In this document: positions 1 to 8,495 of the stretch, one piece after another
Layout: the number at the start of each line of letters is the position of its first letter
Numbering within the stretch: position 1 is the first letter of the stretch
Origin: Pseudomonas mandelii
GTDB lineage: Bacteria > Pseudomonadota > Gammaproteobacteria > Pseudomonadales > Pseudomonadaceae
DNA: 55,392 bases
Assembly (NCBI RefSeq): GCF_024138395.1
Contig: NZ_JAMYDU010000029.1
Span: forward strand, 1 to 55,392
Reading direction: 5' to 3'
Translations under genes and position numbers: made by a program
Notes under the pieces: model-generated
Databases searched by the model: none
The model's input: only the letters and a program-made list of their open reading frames with translations
Told to the model about the DNA's origin: nothing

Positions 1-79
1 TGCCCGCGAAGAACGATGACGCGTAATACCTGAAAAACCGCGGTGCATTCTTCGCGGGCAAGCCTCGCTCCTACAGGTT
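1..79. repeat. REPIN-like inverted repeat, cut by the window start
   Basis: The right arm (about 50-79) reads TTCGCGGGCAAGCCTCGCTC and runs on to CTACAGG. The left arm survives only as TGCCCGCGAAGAA at 1-13, so the element begins before the window. The same unit recurs at 11348, 23730, 28575 and 49823. The spacer holds AAACCGCGGTG, which resembles the core of the unrelated 133-bp element at 34504. Confidence 0.85.
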
Positions 80-114
80 CTGCGTCGTCCCCCTCGCCAA
101 AAAATCTCAGCGGA

Positions 115-996
115 TCACCACTTCATCTCGCCCTTGGCGACTTTGGCGCTCAGCTCAAGCGAGCTTTCTTCGCCCAGGGTCGGGTAGCGTTTTTTCATTG
201 CGCCGATCAGTTCGGCAGCGTCTTTCGCCTTGGCGGTTTCTTCGTCGAAAGCCTTGATGTAATCGGTGGTGAACTGCACCGCCGCCAGCGAACGCGCGCT
301 CTCACCGAGGTAGTGACCCGGCATGATGGTGTTCGGCTTCAGCGCTCCAATCGCCTGCAGCGTCGTCAGCCAATCGGCATGGGACTGCGGGGTCTGGGTG
401 TCGGCCATCCACACGTGAATGTTTTCCGCGACCACCACGCCACCGACCACCGCCTTGATCGACGGGATCCACACAAAGCTGCGATCCGGCTGCTTGCCGT
501 CCAGGCCGATCACCTGCAATTTCTGCCCTTCCAGCATCAGGCTGTCGCCCTTGAGCACCTTCGGCACGATGGTTTTGTTCGGCACGTCGGCACCCATTTT
601 CGGGCCCCAGAATGCCAGTTTGCCGTCGACGGTTTTTTTGATGTGATCAACCGTCGGTTGCGAGGCCAGCACTTTGGCTTTCGGGAACGCCTGGGTGACG
701 GTGTCGAGGCCAAAGTAGTAATCCGGGTCACCGTGGCTGATGTAGATGGTGGTCAGTTGCTTGCCGCTGGCGCGGATTTTTTCCACCACCTGTTCGGCCT
801 GGGCTTTGCCGAATTGCGCGTCCACCAGAATCGCTTCCTTCTCGCCGCTGACCAGCACCGAGGTCACAGGGAAGAGTGCGTTGGTGCCAGGGTTGTAGAC
901 GTCCAGCGTCAGGGTGGGCGCTGCAGCGGCATGGGCTGCGAAGCCGAGCGTGGCGGTTGCCAGAAGAATGCGTTTGAGTGAAGTGAAGCCGATCAT
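115..996 (-). CDS. Secreted MBL-fold metallo-hydrolase-like protein
   Basis: The protein has 293 residues. The start at 996 is chosen over an upstream one at 1107 because GGAG lies just ahead of the ATG and the protein then opens with a signal peptide (hydrophobic residues about 9-25, cleavage near AAHAAA/AP). The beta-lactamase fold is indicated by ILVDAQFG (about 56-63), the ISHGDPDYYFG segment (86-96) and a later MPGHY. The usual zinc motif HxHxDH appears here as HGDPDY, so two ligand positions differ from the canonical set. Whether it still binds two metals is not clear from sequence. It is divergent from the LysR gene starting at 1111, a common regulator-target arrangement. The substrate is unknown. 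Confidence 0.8.
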   Translation of the reverse strand: MIGFTSLKRILLATATLGFAAHAAAAPTLTLDVYNPGTNALFPVTSVLVSGEKEAILVDAQFGKAQAEQVVEKIRASGKQLTTIYISHGDPDYYFGLDTVTQAFPKAKVLASQPTVDHIKKTVDGKLAFWGPKMGADVPNKTIVPKVLKGDSLMLEGQKLQVIGLDGKQPDRSFVWIPSIKAVVGGVVVAENIHVWMADTQTPQSHADWLTTLQAIGALKPNTIMPGHYLGESARSLAAVQFTTDYIKAFDEETAKAKDAAELIGAMKKRYPTLGEESSLELSAKVAKGEMKW

Positions 997-1110
997 CTGT
1001 TGCTCCGTTGTCCGAATGCCGTGTTTGGCGATGGGACAGAGCTTAGTTGCCTGGTTCGATACAAAAAATGCGATGCTTGAACATAGTTTGTTTCTGAAAG
1101 CGGGCAAATC

Positions 1111-2016
1111 ATGGATCGTCTACAAGCAATGCGGGTGTTCGTCACGGTGGTGGACCTAGGCAGCCAATCGGCCGCCGCCGATCACCTGGACCTGTCACGG
1201 CCGGTGGTTTCACGCTATCTGGCGGAGTTGGAAGATTGGGTCGGCGCGCGCCTGATGCACCGCACCACGCGCAAATTGAGCCTGACCGCCGCCGGGACGG
1301 AAATTCTGCCTCGTTGTCGGCAGATGCTCGATTTGTCCACCGACATGCAGGCCGCCGTCAGCGAACCGGACGACGCACCGCGTGGCCTGCTGCGGATCAG
1401 CGTCAGCACCTCGTTCGGCCAGGCGCAACTGGCGGACGCCATGGCCGCTTACGTCAAACGTTACCCCGGCGTCAGCATCGACCTGCAAATGCTCGACCGC
1501 ACGGTGAACCTGGTGGATGAACGCATCGACCTGGCCATCCGCACCAGCAACGACCTGGACCCGAACCTGATCGCCCGACGGCTGACGGTCTGCCGCTCAG
1601 TGATCTGCGCCTCCCCCGCTTACCTGCGCGAACACCCGACACCGCAACGGGTCGAGGACCTGAGCCTGCACAACTGCCTGACCCACTCTTACTTCGGCAA
1701 AAGCCTCTGGCATTTCGAGCAGGATGGCGAGCCTGTTTCGGTGCCGGTGCAGGGCACCATCAGCGCCAACGAAGCCAGCACGCTGTTGCGCGCGACGATG
1801 GCCGGCGCCGGCGTGGCGATGCTGCCCAGCTATCAGGCGGGTGTGCATATCCACAGCGGCGAACTGATCCGCCTGCTGCCCCAGGCCGAACCTCGGCAGA
1901 TGAACATCTATGCGGTGTATGCCTCGCGCAAGCACATGCCGGCGGCGTTGCGCAGCATGCTGGATTTTTTGGTATTGAGGTTTCCGGAAGAGCCGGAGTG
2001 GGATGTCGGTCTGTAA
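1111..2016 (+). CDS. LysR-family transcriptional regulator
   Basis: The protein has 301 residues, the normal LTTR length. The N-terminal winged helix-turn-helix is plain: MDRLQAMRVFVTVVD, then SQSAAADHLDLSRPVVSRYL and LEDWVGARLMHRTTRKLSLT. Residues from about 90 form the substrate-binding domain. It belongs to the large subgroup that begins MDxLxAMxxFVxVVxxGS. The start lies 114 bp from the divergent start of the MBL-fold gene, which is its most likely target. The effector cannot be told from the sequence. Confidence 0.9.
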   Translation: MDRLQAMRVFVTVVDLGSQSAAADHLDLSRPVVSRYLAELEDWVGARLMHRTTRKLSLTAAGTEILPRCRQMLDLSTDMQAAVSEPDDAPRGLLRISVSTSFGQAQLADAMAAYVKRYPGVSIDLQMLDRTVNLVDERIDLAIRTSNDLDPNLIARRLTVCRSVICASPAYLREHPTPQRVEDLSLHNCLTHSYFGKSLWHFEQDGEPVSVPVQGTISANEASTLLRATMAGAGVAMLPSYQAGVHIHSGELIRLLPQAEPRQMNIYAVYASRKHMPAALRSMLDFLVLRFPEEPEWDVGL

Positions 2017-2022
2017 ACACTT

Positions 2023-2120
2023 CCCCTGTGGGAGCTGGCTTGCCTGCGATGGCGTCGTCACATTCAACAATGATGCCGACTGACAATCCGCTATCGCTGG
2101 CAAGCCAGCTCCCACAGGGG
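2023..2120. repeat. REPIN-like inverted repeat pair (CTGTGGGAGCTGGCTTGC type)
   Basis: The left arm starts CCCCTGTGGGAGCTGGCTTG. The right arm ends AAGCCAGCTCCCACAGGGG. About 50 bp lie between them. It sits directly after the LysR stop codon, so it could also act as an mRNA 3' structure. It is related to the elements at 11418 and 33185, which use GGGAGCGGGC or GGGAGCGAGC. Confidence 0.85.
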
Positions 2121-2233
2121 ACATCATCGTTCTGAATACCGGGTTACATACAAAACCGGACTTGCTGGCAACTCGCCCGCGCTGACCTATGCTCAAAGCA
2201 GTACCGAAAGGTATTCGTTCAGAGGTCAGCGCC

Positions 2234-2410
2234 ATGAACATCAAAACAAAAAGATACCTCGCCATTTTCATCACTTGCACGGCGACGCTGGCGCTGTATG
2301 GCACAGCCGCCTGGCGTGTCGAGCAGTTGCGACAAGTGCCCCGTGAATACGCGAGCTGCAACTTCGAACGCTGCATTCCCCACAACGCGACCCTCAACGC
2401 CCTCCGATGA
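2234..2410 (+). CDS. Small membrane-anchored hypothetical protein
   Basis: This 58-residue protein starts MNIKTKRYLAIF. The ATG at 2234 has AGAGG about 8 bases upstream and is preferred to the in-frame start at 2189, which would add 15 unremarkable residues. One membrane-spanning helix (about residues 7-25, ending LALYGTAAW) is followed by a short soluble tail with two cysteines (SCNFERCIPHN). This suggests a periplasmic tail that may form a disulphide. Its 3' end lies 9 bp from the convergent end of pobR. I do not recognise the family. Confidence 0.6.
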   Translation: MNIKTKRYLAIFITCTATLALYGTAAWRVEQLRQVPREYASCNFERCIPHNATLNALR

Positions 2411-2419
2411 CGAAGGGGT

Positions 2420-3331
2420 TCAGGCTTCGTTGTCCTGATCGGCAGGATCCTGATCGGCTTTCAAACGGTCGCGAAAAGCCTTGGGCGAAATACCCACTCG
2501 ACGCCTGAACAGGCGTGTGAAGTTGGTCGGATCGGAAAACCCCAACACGTCGGACATTTCATAAATGGTCATGCTGGTGTAGGTCAGCAAGCGCTTGGCC
2601 TCCAGCAATTGACGCTCGTGCATGATCTGCAACGCCGGTTGCCCCGCCAGCTCGCGGCACGTGCCGTTGAGGTGAGACACGGAAATCCCCAGCCGATGAG
2701 CCAGGTCCTCGACCTTGACGTGCTGGCGATAGGTTTCTTCCACCAGCTGAATAAAGCCGTTGAGGTATTCCCGAGCCCGTTGCGGACGCTGAGTGGCGGT
2801 TTGGCGCTGAATCACCTGACGGCTGATCCACACCATAATCACGCTGACCAGCGAATGCATGAGCATTTCGCGCGCCGGTTGATGGCCGGTGTATTCGCTT
2901 TGCAGCGCTGAAAACAGGCTGTTGAGGTACTCGCTGTCCTTGCCCGCAGGGTAGCTTTCGGCCTGTGTCAGAGCGTTCACCGAATTTCCTAGTTGTGCTT
3001 GCAGATGGGCGATCAGCGGCGCGGCCAGCGTGACGACGAACCCTTCGACGTCCTCGGAAAACCGATAACCATGCACCGATAACGGCGGCAGAATCAGGAT
3101 TGCGGGCTCAGTCAATTGTGAGCGTTTGCCTTCGATTTCAAGCTCTGCCTGACCTTTGAAAACGAAGAGTAACTGACACAAATCGGCGTGGCGGTGGGGT
3201 TTGATTTCCCATTGATGTTCGCGGCTGCGTTTGGAAATGGTTTCACAGTGCAATAAGTCAGGGGTCGGCCAGTCCAGGTTTTCACCGTAGAGTTTGAACA
3301 CCGGAATCGATGGCAGGTCAGGCTTGTTCAT
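2420..3331 (-). CDS. pobR: AraC-family regulator PobR, activator of pobA
   Basis: The protein has 303 residues. The start at 3331 (MNKPDLPSIPVFKLYGE) is preferred to a frame extending to 3472, since AraC-type PobR proteins are about 290-300 residues and begin near IPVFKLYGE. Residues about 25-150 form a cupin-like sensing domain (RHADLCQLLFVFKGQ, LPPLSVHGY). The last about 100 residues are the two-helix-turn-helix AraC domain (VEDLAHRLGISVSHLN and IYEMSDVLGFSDPTNFTRLF). It is divergent from pobA. In Pseudomonas this arrangement lets PobR activate pobA in response to 4-hydroxybenzoate. The role is inferred from the family and neighbour; the fold is seen directly. Confidence 0.85.
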   Translation of the reverse strand: MNKPDLPSIPVFKLYGENLDWPTPDLLHCETISKRSREHQWEIKPHRHADLCQLLFVFKGQAELEIEGKRSQLTEPAILILPPLSVHGYRFSEDVEGFVVTLAAPLIAHLQAQLGNSVNALTQAESYPAGKDSEYLNSLFSALQSEYTGHQPAREMLMHSLVSVIMVWISRQVIQRQTATQRPQRAREYLNGFIQLVEETYRQHVKVEDLAHRLGISVSHLNGTCRELAGQPALQIMHERQLLEAKRLLTYTSMTIYEMSDVLGFSDPTNFTRLFRRRVGISPKAFRDRLKADQDPADQDNEA

Positions 3332-3510
3332 CACTTCAATCCAGGCCTCAAGGGTAACGGGGCGATAATCGCACCGATTGGCAGAATGTACAGGTATCGG
3401 CTCAGTTTTCCCCTTCAATTGACAGACTCGCAAGTGAAAAATGCAAGTACTCGATCCATAAAAATCATTCACCGGCCTTGGTTGCGTGAAGCTTGCGAGT
3501 CATAAAAACA

Positions 3511-4704
3511 ATGAAAACACTGAAAACCCAAGTTGCGATCATCGGTGCCGGCCCCTCTGGTTTGCTACTCGGCCAATTGCTGCATAACGCCGGCATCGAC
3601 ACCCTGATCCTCGAACGCCAGACCCCGCATTATGTGCTCGGACGCATCCGCGCCGGTGTCCTCGAACAAGGCATGGTAGAGCTGTTGCGTCAGGCCGGGG
3701 TGGGTCAGCGCCTGGACGCCGAAGGGCTGGTCCATGCAGGCTTCGAACTGGCCCTCGACGGGCGCCGGGTACACATCGATTTGCAGGCGCTGACGGGCGG
3801 CAAAACCGTGATGATTTACGGCCAGACCGAGGTCACCCGCGACCTGATGGCCGCCCGTCGGGACGCTGGAGCACAGACGATTTATGAAGCCCGCAATGTC
3901 GTCCCCCATGGCAGGAAAACCGCCGAACCCTTCGTCACCTTCGACAAGGACGGCGAAACGTATCGACTCGATTGTGACTACATCGCCGGCTGCGACGGTT
4001 TCCATGGCGTAGCGCGGCAGTCGATTCCTGTGGACTGCCTGAAAGTGTTCGAGCGGGTTTACCCGTTCGGCTGGCTGGGGATTCTCGCCGACACGCCGCC
4101 GGTGCATGAGGAGTTGGTCTACGCGCGGCATGAACGGGGGTTTGCGCTGTGCAGCATGCGTTCGCCGACACGTACCCGTTACTACCTCCAGGTTCCGGCA
4201 CAGGACAACGTCGAAGACTGGTCCGATCAGCGCTTCTGGGATGAGCTCAAATCCCGTCTGCCGACCGCCCTCGCCGCCTCTCTGGTGACTGGCCCGTCGA
4301 TCGAAAAAAGCATCGCGCCGCTGCGCAGTTTCGTCGTCGAGCCGATGCAGTACGGGCGGATGTTCCTTGTCGGCGACGCCGCGCACATCGTTCCGCCCAC
4401 CGGCGCCAAAGGCCTGAACCTGGCCGCCAGTGACGTCAGTACGTTGTTCAACATTCTGCTGAAGGTTTACCGCGAAGGGCGTATGGATTTGCTGGAGAGG
4501 TATTCCGAGGTCTGCTTGCGGCGGGTGTGGAAAGCCGAGCGGTTTTCCTGGTGGATGACCTCGATGTTGCATCGCTTCGACGAGCACGACGCGTTCAGCC
4601 AGCGCATCAGCGAATCGGAACTGGCCTATTTCGTGGACTCCGAGGCCGGCCGAAAAACCATCGCAGAAAATTACGTCGGTCTTCCTTATGAGGCTATCGA
4701 ATAG
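3511..4704 (+). CDS. pobA: 4-hydroxybenzoate 3-monooxygenase PobA
   Basis: This flavoprotein hydroxylates 4-hydroxybenzoate to protocatechuate using NADPH and O2, feeding the beta-ketoadipate pathway. It has 397 residues and the ATG at 3511 gives MKTLKTQVAIIGAGPSG, close to the known P. fluorescens protein. Seen directly: the FAD dinucleotide motif GAGPSG (12-17), RIRAGVLEQGMVELLR (the region of the FAD-contacting arginine), the substrate loop RSPTRTRYYLQVP, and the second FAD motif GDAAHIVPPTGAKGLNLA. The C-terminal ENYVGLPYEAIE contains the tyrosine of the active-site network. An in-frame TTG at 3493 would add six residues and is less likely. The divergent pobR gene lies upstream. Confidence 0.97.
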   Translation: MKTLKTQVAIIGAGPSGLLLGQLLHNAGIDTLILERQTPHYVLGRIRAGVLEQGMVELLRQAGVGQRLDAEGLVHAGFELALDGRRVHIDLQALTGGKTVMIYGQTEVTRDLMAARRDAGAQTIYEARNVVPHGRKTAEPFVTFDKDGETYRLDCDYIAGCDGFHGVARQSIPVDCLKVFERVYPFGWLGILADTPPVHEELVYARHERGFALCSMRSPTRTRYYLQVPAQDNVEDWSDQRFWDELKSRLPTALAASLVTGPSIEKSIAPLRSFVVEPMQYGRMFLVGDAAHIVPPTGAKGLNLAASDVSTLFNILLKVYREGRMDLLERYSEVCLRRVWKAERFSWWMTSMLHRFDEHDAFSQRISESELAYFVDSEAGRKTIAENYVGLPYEAIE

Positions 4705-4782
4705 CCTGCTACCGACTTAAACTGGCGAGCACTCCGCTCGCCTTGCCCGCTGCGGGTCCATTACTGCCCGCAGGTTATACCC

Positions 4783-6300
4783 GTGACCAATCTCAACCAG
4801 CCTGAAACGCCCAAGCCGGCCATTCGCAGCGTGCTGATCGCCCTGATGCTGGCGATTTTTCTGGGCGCGCTGGATCAGACCATCGTCGCCGTGTCGATGC
4901 CGGCCATTTCCGCGCAGTTCAAGGATGTCAGCCTGCTGGCCTGGGTGATTTCCGGGTACATGGTGGCGATGACCGTGGCGGTGCCGATCTACGGCAAACT
5001 CGGCGATCTGTATGGCCGCCGCAAGTTGATGCTGTTCGGCATGGGAGTGTTCACCCTCGCGTCATTGTTCTGCGGCATGGCGCAGAGCATGGAGCAACTG
5101 GTGCTGGCGCGGATTCTTCAGGGCATCGGCGCCGGCGGAATGATTTCGGTGAGCCAGGCGATCATCGGCGACATTGTTCCGCCCCGCGAACGCGGTCGCT
5201 ATCAGGGTTACTTCAGCAGCATGTACGCGGTGGCCAGCGTGGCCGGCCCGGTTCTCGGTGGCTACATGACCGAATACCTGTCTTGGCGCTGGGTGTTTCT
5301 GATCAACCTTCCATTGGGCCTGGGTGCCTGGCTGGTGGCTCACCGCACGCTGGTGGGGCTGCCAGTGCCGCAGCGCAAACCGATCATTGACTACTTCGGC
5401 ACGTTGCTGATGATCATCGGCCTGACGGCGTTGTTGCTGGGTATTACTCAGGTCGGCCAGGGCTATTCGTGGCGCAGCGCCGAAGTGTCGGGTTTGCTCG
5501 GTTGTGCGGTGGTGGTGCTGGCTCTGTTCGTCTGGCATGAACGACGGGCGCGGGAACCGTTGCTGCCGATGCACTTGTTCGCCAACCGCAGTGCGATTCT
5601 GTGCTGGTGCACGATTTTCTTCACCAGTTTCCAGGCGATCTCCTTGATCGTGCTGATGCCATTGCGTTTCCAGAGCGTCACCGGCTCCGGGGCCGATAGC
5701 GCCGCGCTGCATCTGTTGCCGCTGGCCATGGGTTTGCCTATAGGCGCGTACTTCGCCGGGCGCCAGACCTCGGTGACCGGTCGTTACAAACCGATGATCC
5801 TGACCGGCGCCCTGCTCATGCCGTTCTCGATTCTCGGCATGGCGTTCAGTGCGCCTCAGGCATTTGTGCTGAGTAGCCTGTTCATGTTGCTCAGCGGCAT
5901 CGCCAGCGGCATGCAGTTCCCGACATCGTTGGTGGGCACGCAAAACTCGGTGGAACAACGGGACATTGGCGTCGCCACCAGCACCACCAATCTGTTCCGC
6001 TCTCTGGGCGGTGCAGTGGGCGTGGCATTGATGTCGGCGCTGTTGCTGGCGTTGCTGCAGGATTCGAGTTTCGCTCACCTGGCCGGCTCGTCGCTGATTG
6101 CCGACGGCCATTCGGGGAATGTCTTGCTCGATGGTTTGAACGCCGCGCCGGGTGATGCGCAAAACGCCTTGCGCGCTGAGCTGCTGCTGACCTTCCGGCA
6201 TTTATTGATAGTCAGCGCGGCGGTGTCGCTGCTGGGCCTGGCGGCGGCGATAGCCATGCCGAACAGGGTGTTGCGAGGGCGGGAGGATTCGGTTCGCTAA
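4783..6300 (+). CDS. MFS transporter, DHA2 (EmrB/QacA) family
   Basis: The protein has 505 residues and about 14 predicted membrane helices, typical of the DHA2 drug:H+ antiporters. Motifs: LDQTIVAVSMP in helix 1 (the DHA2 signature), GKLGDLYGRRKLML (motif A between helices 2 and 3), RILQGIGAGGM, and GPVLGGYMTE (motif C, typical of exporters). The start is GTG at 4783, with CAGGTT about 10 bases upstream. It lies 78 bp after pobA on the same strand, with a short hairpin (4724-4742, no T-run) between. An aromatic-acid importer of the AAHS type would be the usual pobA partner, so this exporter-type protein is either unrelated to 4-hydroxybenzoate or relieves stress from aromatics. Confidence 0.88.
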   Translation: MTNLNQPETPKPAIRSVLIALMLAIFLGALDQTIVAVSMPAISAQFKDVSLLAWVISGYMVAMTVAVPIYGKLGDLYGRRKLMLFGMGVFTLASLFCGMAQSMEQLVLARILQGIGAGGMISVSQAIIGDIVPPRERGRYQGYFSSMYAVASVAGPVLGGYMTEYLSWRWVFLINLPLGLGAWLVAHRTLVGLPVPQRKPIIDYFGTLLMIIGLTALLLGITQVGQGYSWRSAEVSGLLGCAVVVLALFVWHERRAREPLLPMHLFANRSAILCWCTIFFTSFQAISLIVLMPLRFQSVTGSGADSAALHLLPLAMGLPIGAYFAGRQTSVTGRYKPMILTGALLMPFSILGMAFSAPQAFVLSSLFMLLSGIASGMQFPTSLVGTQNSVEQRDIGVATSTTNLFRSLGGAVGVALMSALLLALLQDSSFAHLAGSSLIADGHSGNVLLDGLNAAPGDAQNALRAELLLTFRHLLIVSAAVSLLGLAAAIAMPNRVLRGREDSVR

Positions 6301-6311
6301 CCCCTAGGACC

Positions 6312-6416
6312 GATCGTTCCCACGCTCTGCGTGGGAATGCAGCCCCGGACGCTCTGCGTCCCATTGGAACGCGGAGCGTCCCTTGAGGCATTCCCACGCA
6401 GAGCGTGGGAACGATC
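6312..6416. repeat. About 105-bp inverted repeat element, GATCGTTCCCACGC family, copy 1
   Basis: The ends are GATCGTTCCCACGCTCTGCG and the reverse complement ending GCGTGGGAACGATC. Inner arms ACGCTCTGCGTCC and GGACGCTCCGCGTT-like sequence are also inverted. A second copy is at 15476-15586. Both lie in short gaps between genes and contain no open frame of their own. Confidence 0.88.
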
Positions 6417-6444
6417 AATAGGCCCCCATCACTGCATCGGGCTA

Positions 6445-7311
6445 TTAAGGCCGGGTGCGCAGTTGCTGTTGCAGATTCTGAATCTGCGCCTGCAGGGTGT
6501 TGATGTTGCGGGTGACCTGGCTGCGGAAGGCGTCGAACTCGGCGGTGTTGGTGCCACCTGGTGTGGCGGCCGGGCGGTTGTCCTGTTGGCTTTTGAGCAC
6601 AATCATGTCTTGCTCCAGGCGCTCGACGGCGGCGCTTGGGTTGCCTTGTTTCTTCAGCGCCACAATGTCAGCGCCCAGGCTTTTGAGTTGGGCGTCGAAT
6701 TGGCTGGTATCGTCCTGCGCGTTCTTCAACGCGGCCAGTTCGCCGCTCAAGGCTTTGACCTGAGCCTGCAACTGAGCATTGGCGGTCTGTTGTTCGGTGG
6801 CTTGCGCGGTGATTTGCGCCAGGCGCTTGTCCAGTTCGGAGGTCTGGCCGAGTACGCCTTGCTGCTGTTTGCTCTGGTCCTGAAGCTTGCTTTCCAGCTG
6901 TTTGCTCTGCTCCTGGAGTTTGCCTTCCAACTGTTTGATTTGCAGCTTCAACGCTTCACTGCCAGTGCTGACGTTGGACTGGCTGGCCACGACCTTGCCG
7001 GAAATGTCCTGCAAGCGCCCCGCCGCTTCCTCACTGATGCGCGCGAAACTTTCCTGGGTCGCCACCAGTTGCTGTTCCATCAGCGAGATCTGCTGAAAAC
7101 TCCACCAGGCAAGGCCGGCGAAGGCAAAGAACAACGCGCCTACCAATGCCCACAGAGGGCCGGTGCTCGGGCCTTTGACCTTGACTACCGGCGTGGTGCG
7201 CGAATGCACGGAAGTGCGAGCGGTGGCCGGAAAATCATCGTCATCGAGACTATTGGCGCGCAGGCTCGGGACATCGTCGAAGTCGTCGTTGGCATCGTTA
7301 CGCATGGGCAT
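6445..7311 (-). CDS. Bitopic inner-membrane protein with long coiled coil
   Basis: The protein has 288 residues from the ATG at 7311 (MPMRNDANDDFDD); an ATG two codons later is equally possible. Layout: an acidic and polar cytoplasmic N-terminus (1-45), one membrane helix (about 50-72, LWALVGALFFAFAGLAWW), then a Gln/Leu/Lys-rich region predicted as coiled coil to the end, with near-repeats KQLEGKLQEQSKQLESKLQD. The C-terminus RNINTLQAQIQNLQQQL is also coiled coil. No enzymatic motif is visible. Such proteins are often annotated loosely as ATPases because of coiled-coil similarity, but there is no P-loop here. Its topology suggests a periplasmic scaffold or spacer. Confidence 0.75.
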   Translation of the reverse strand: MPMRNDANDDFDDVPSLRANSLDDDDFPATARTSVHSRTTPVVKVKGPSTGPLWALVGALFFAFAGLAWWSFQQISLMEQQLVATQESFARISEEAAGRLQDISGKVVASQSNVSTGSEALKLQIKQLEGKLQEQSKQLESKLQDQSKQQQGVLGQTSELDKRLAQITAQATEQQTANAQLQAQVKALSGELAALKNAQDDTSQFDAQLKSLGADIVALKKQGNPSAAVERLEQDMIVLKSQQDNRPAATPGGTNTAEFDAFRSQVTRNINTLQAQIQNLQQQLRTRP

Positions 7312-7427
7312 TAGGGTCAACCTTTGTAAAACGCGGTGATGGCTTGATGCGGCGAAGTATAACCCCCGCAGCCGCACCGGTTGACCCTGAACCCCGAACT
7401 CGGTTCAGTCAGGGCCGCCCTTGTGTA

Positions 7428-8420
7428 TCAGCGAATGTCCTGAGCCTTCCACCAGCCGCAGAATTCATCGAGAGCGGTCCAGAGGCTGACTTTCGGATCG
7501 TAGTCCAGATAATGCCGCGCGCGACTGATGTCCAGGGTGAAGTTTTTGTTCATGACCTGCATGCCCAGCCGCGATAGCGTCGGCTCGGGACGACCGGGCC
7601 ACAGCTTGCACACGCCCTCGTTGAGTGCAGCAAGGCTGTAGGCCAAACCGTAGGAACGGTAGCGGGTAACCTGTGGGACATCCATTTGGCGCATCACGTA
7701 ATTGACCACATCCCACAACGGAACCGGCGCGCCGTTGCTGATGTTGTAGGCCTTGCCCAAGGCCGAACCGCTGGCCAGCAAGCTGCTGAGCAACGCTTCA
7801 TTGAGGTTTTGCACGCTGGTGAAATCGACCTTGTTCAGGCCATTGCCGATAATCGCCAACCGCCCTTTGCGCTGCATCTTCAGTAGTCTGGGGAAAATGC
7901 TCATATCGCCGGCACCCGTCACGAAACGCGGGCGCAGGGCCAGGGTTTCAAGGCCGAATTCCTGCGCTCCGAAGACTTTTTGCTCGGCCTGGTATTTGGT
8001 CGCGGCGTAGGGATGTTGGAAGCGCTTGGGCACCTGTTCTTCGGTCAATCCCAGATGATCACGACCATCGAAGTAGATCGACGGCGACGACAAGTGCACC
8101 AGGCGCCGAACCCGCTGTTTCAGACAGGCCTCGACCACATTCTCGGTGACCTCGACGTTGCCTTGATGAAAGTCCTGATACCGCCCCCACAAACCCACTG
8201 CACCGGCGCAATGGACCACGGCTTCGACGTCTGAACACAGGTCGCGCGCCAGTTGCGGGTCGCTCAAGTCGCCCTGAATGAACTCGGCGCCACGGCGCAC
8301 CAGATGCTCGACGCTCTCGGCCCGGCGACCGTTGACCCGCACATCCAGCCCCTGCTCCAGGGCAAAACGCGCAAAGCGTCCGCCAATGAAGCCGCTTGCG
8401 CCGGTGACCAGAATCTTCAT
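7428..8420 (-). CDS. NAD(P)-dependent epimerase / 3-beta-HSD-type extended SDR
   Basis: The protein has 330 residues starting MKILVTGASGFIGG; the ATG at 8420 has GGAG at good spacing and a start at 8462 is rejected. The Rossmann motif TGASGFIGG lies at 5-13. VHCAGAVGLWG and LVHLSSPSIYFDG supply the conserved Asn/Ser-type SDR region, and YAATKYQAE is the YxxxK catalytic pair. Family members act on sterol-like alcohols, nucleotide sugars or, as OleD, on beta-hydroxy/keto acids in olefin synthesis. No ole genes are nearby, so the substrate is open. It stands 75 bp from the argP 3' end and is on the same strand. Confidence 0.85.
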   Translation of the reverse strand: MKILVTGASGFIGGRFARFALEQGLDVRVNGRRAESVEHLVRRGAEFIQGDLSDPQLARDLCSDVEAVVHCAGAVGLWGRYQDFHQGNVEVTENVVEACLKQRVRRLVHLSSPSIYFDGRDHLGLTEEQVPKRFQHPYAATKYQAEQKVFGAQEFGLETLALRPRFVTGAGDMSIFPRLLKMQRKGRLAIIGNGLNKVDFTSVQNLNEALLSSLLASGSALGKAYNISNGAPVPLWDVVNYVMRQMDVPQVTRYRSYGLAYSLAALNEGVCKLWPGRPEPTLSRLGMQVMNKNFTLDISRARHYLDYDPKVSLWTALDEFCGWWKAQDIR

Positions 8421-8495
8421 GAATTGCTCCGAATATTTCGTTTTGCGTTTTGCGCTTTGCATATTGTGTAGGACGTGAGGTCTTGACGTTGCCCG

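Noticed and set aside
7428..8420. OleD-type olefin biosynthesis gene
   Set aside because: The fold fits, but none of oleA, oleB or oleC is nearby, so only the broad SDR call is kept.
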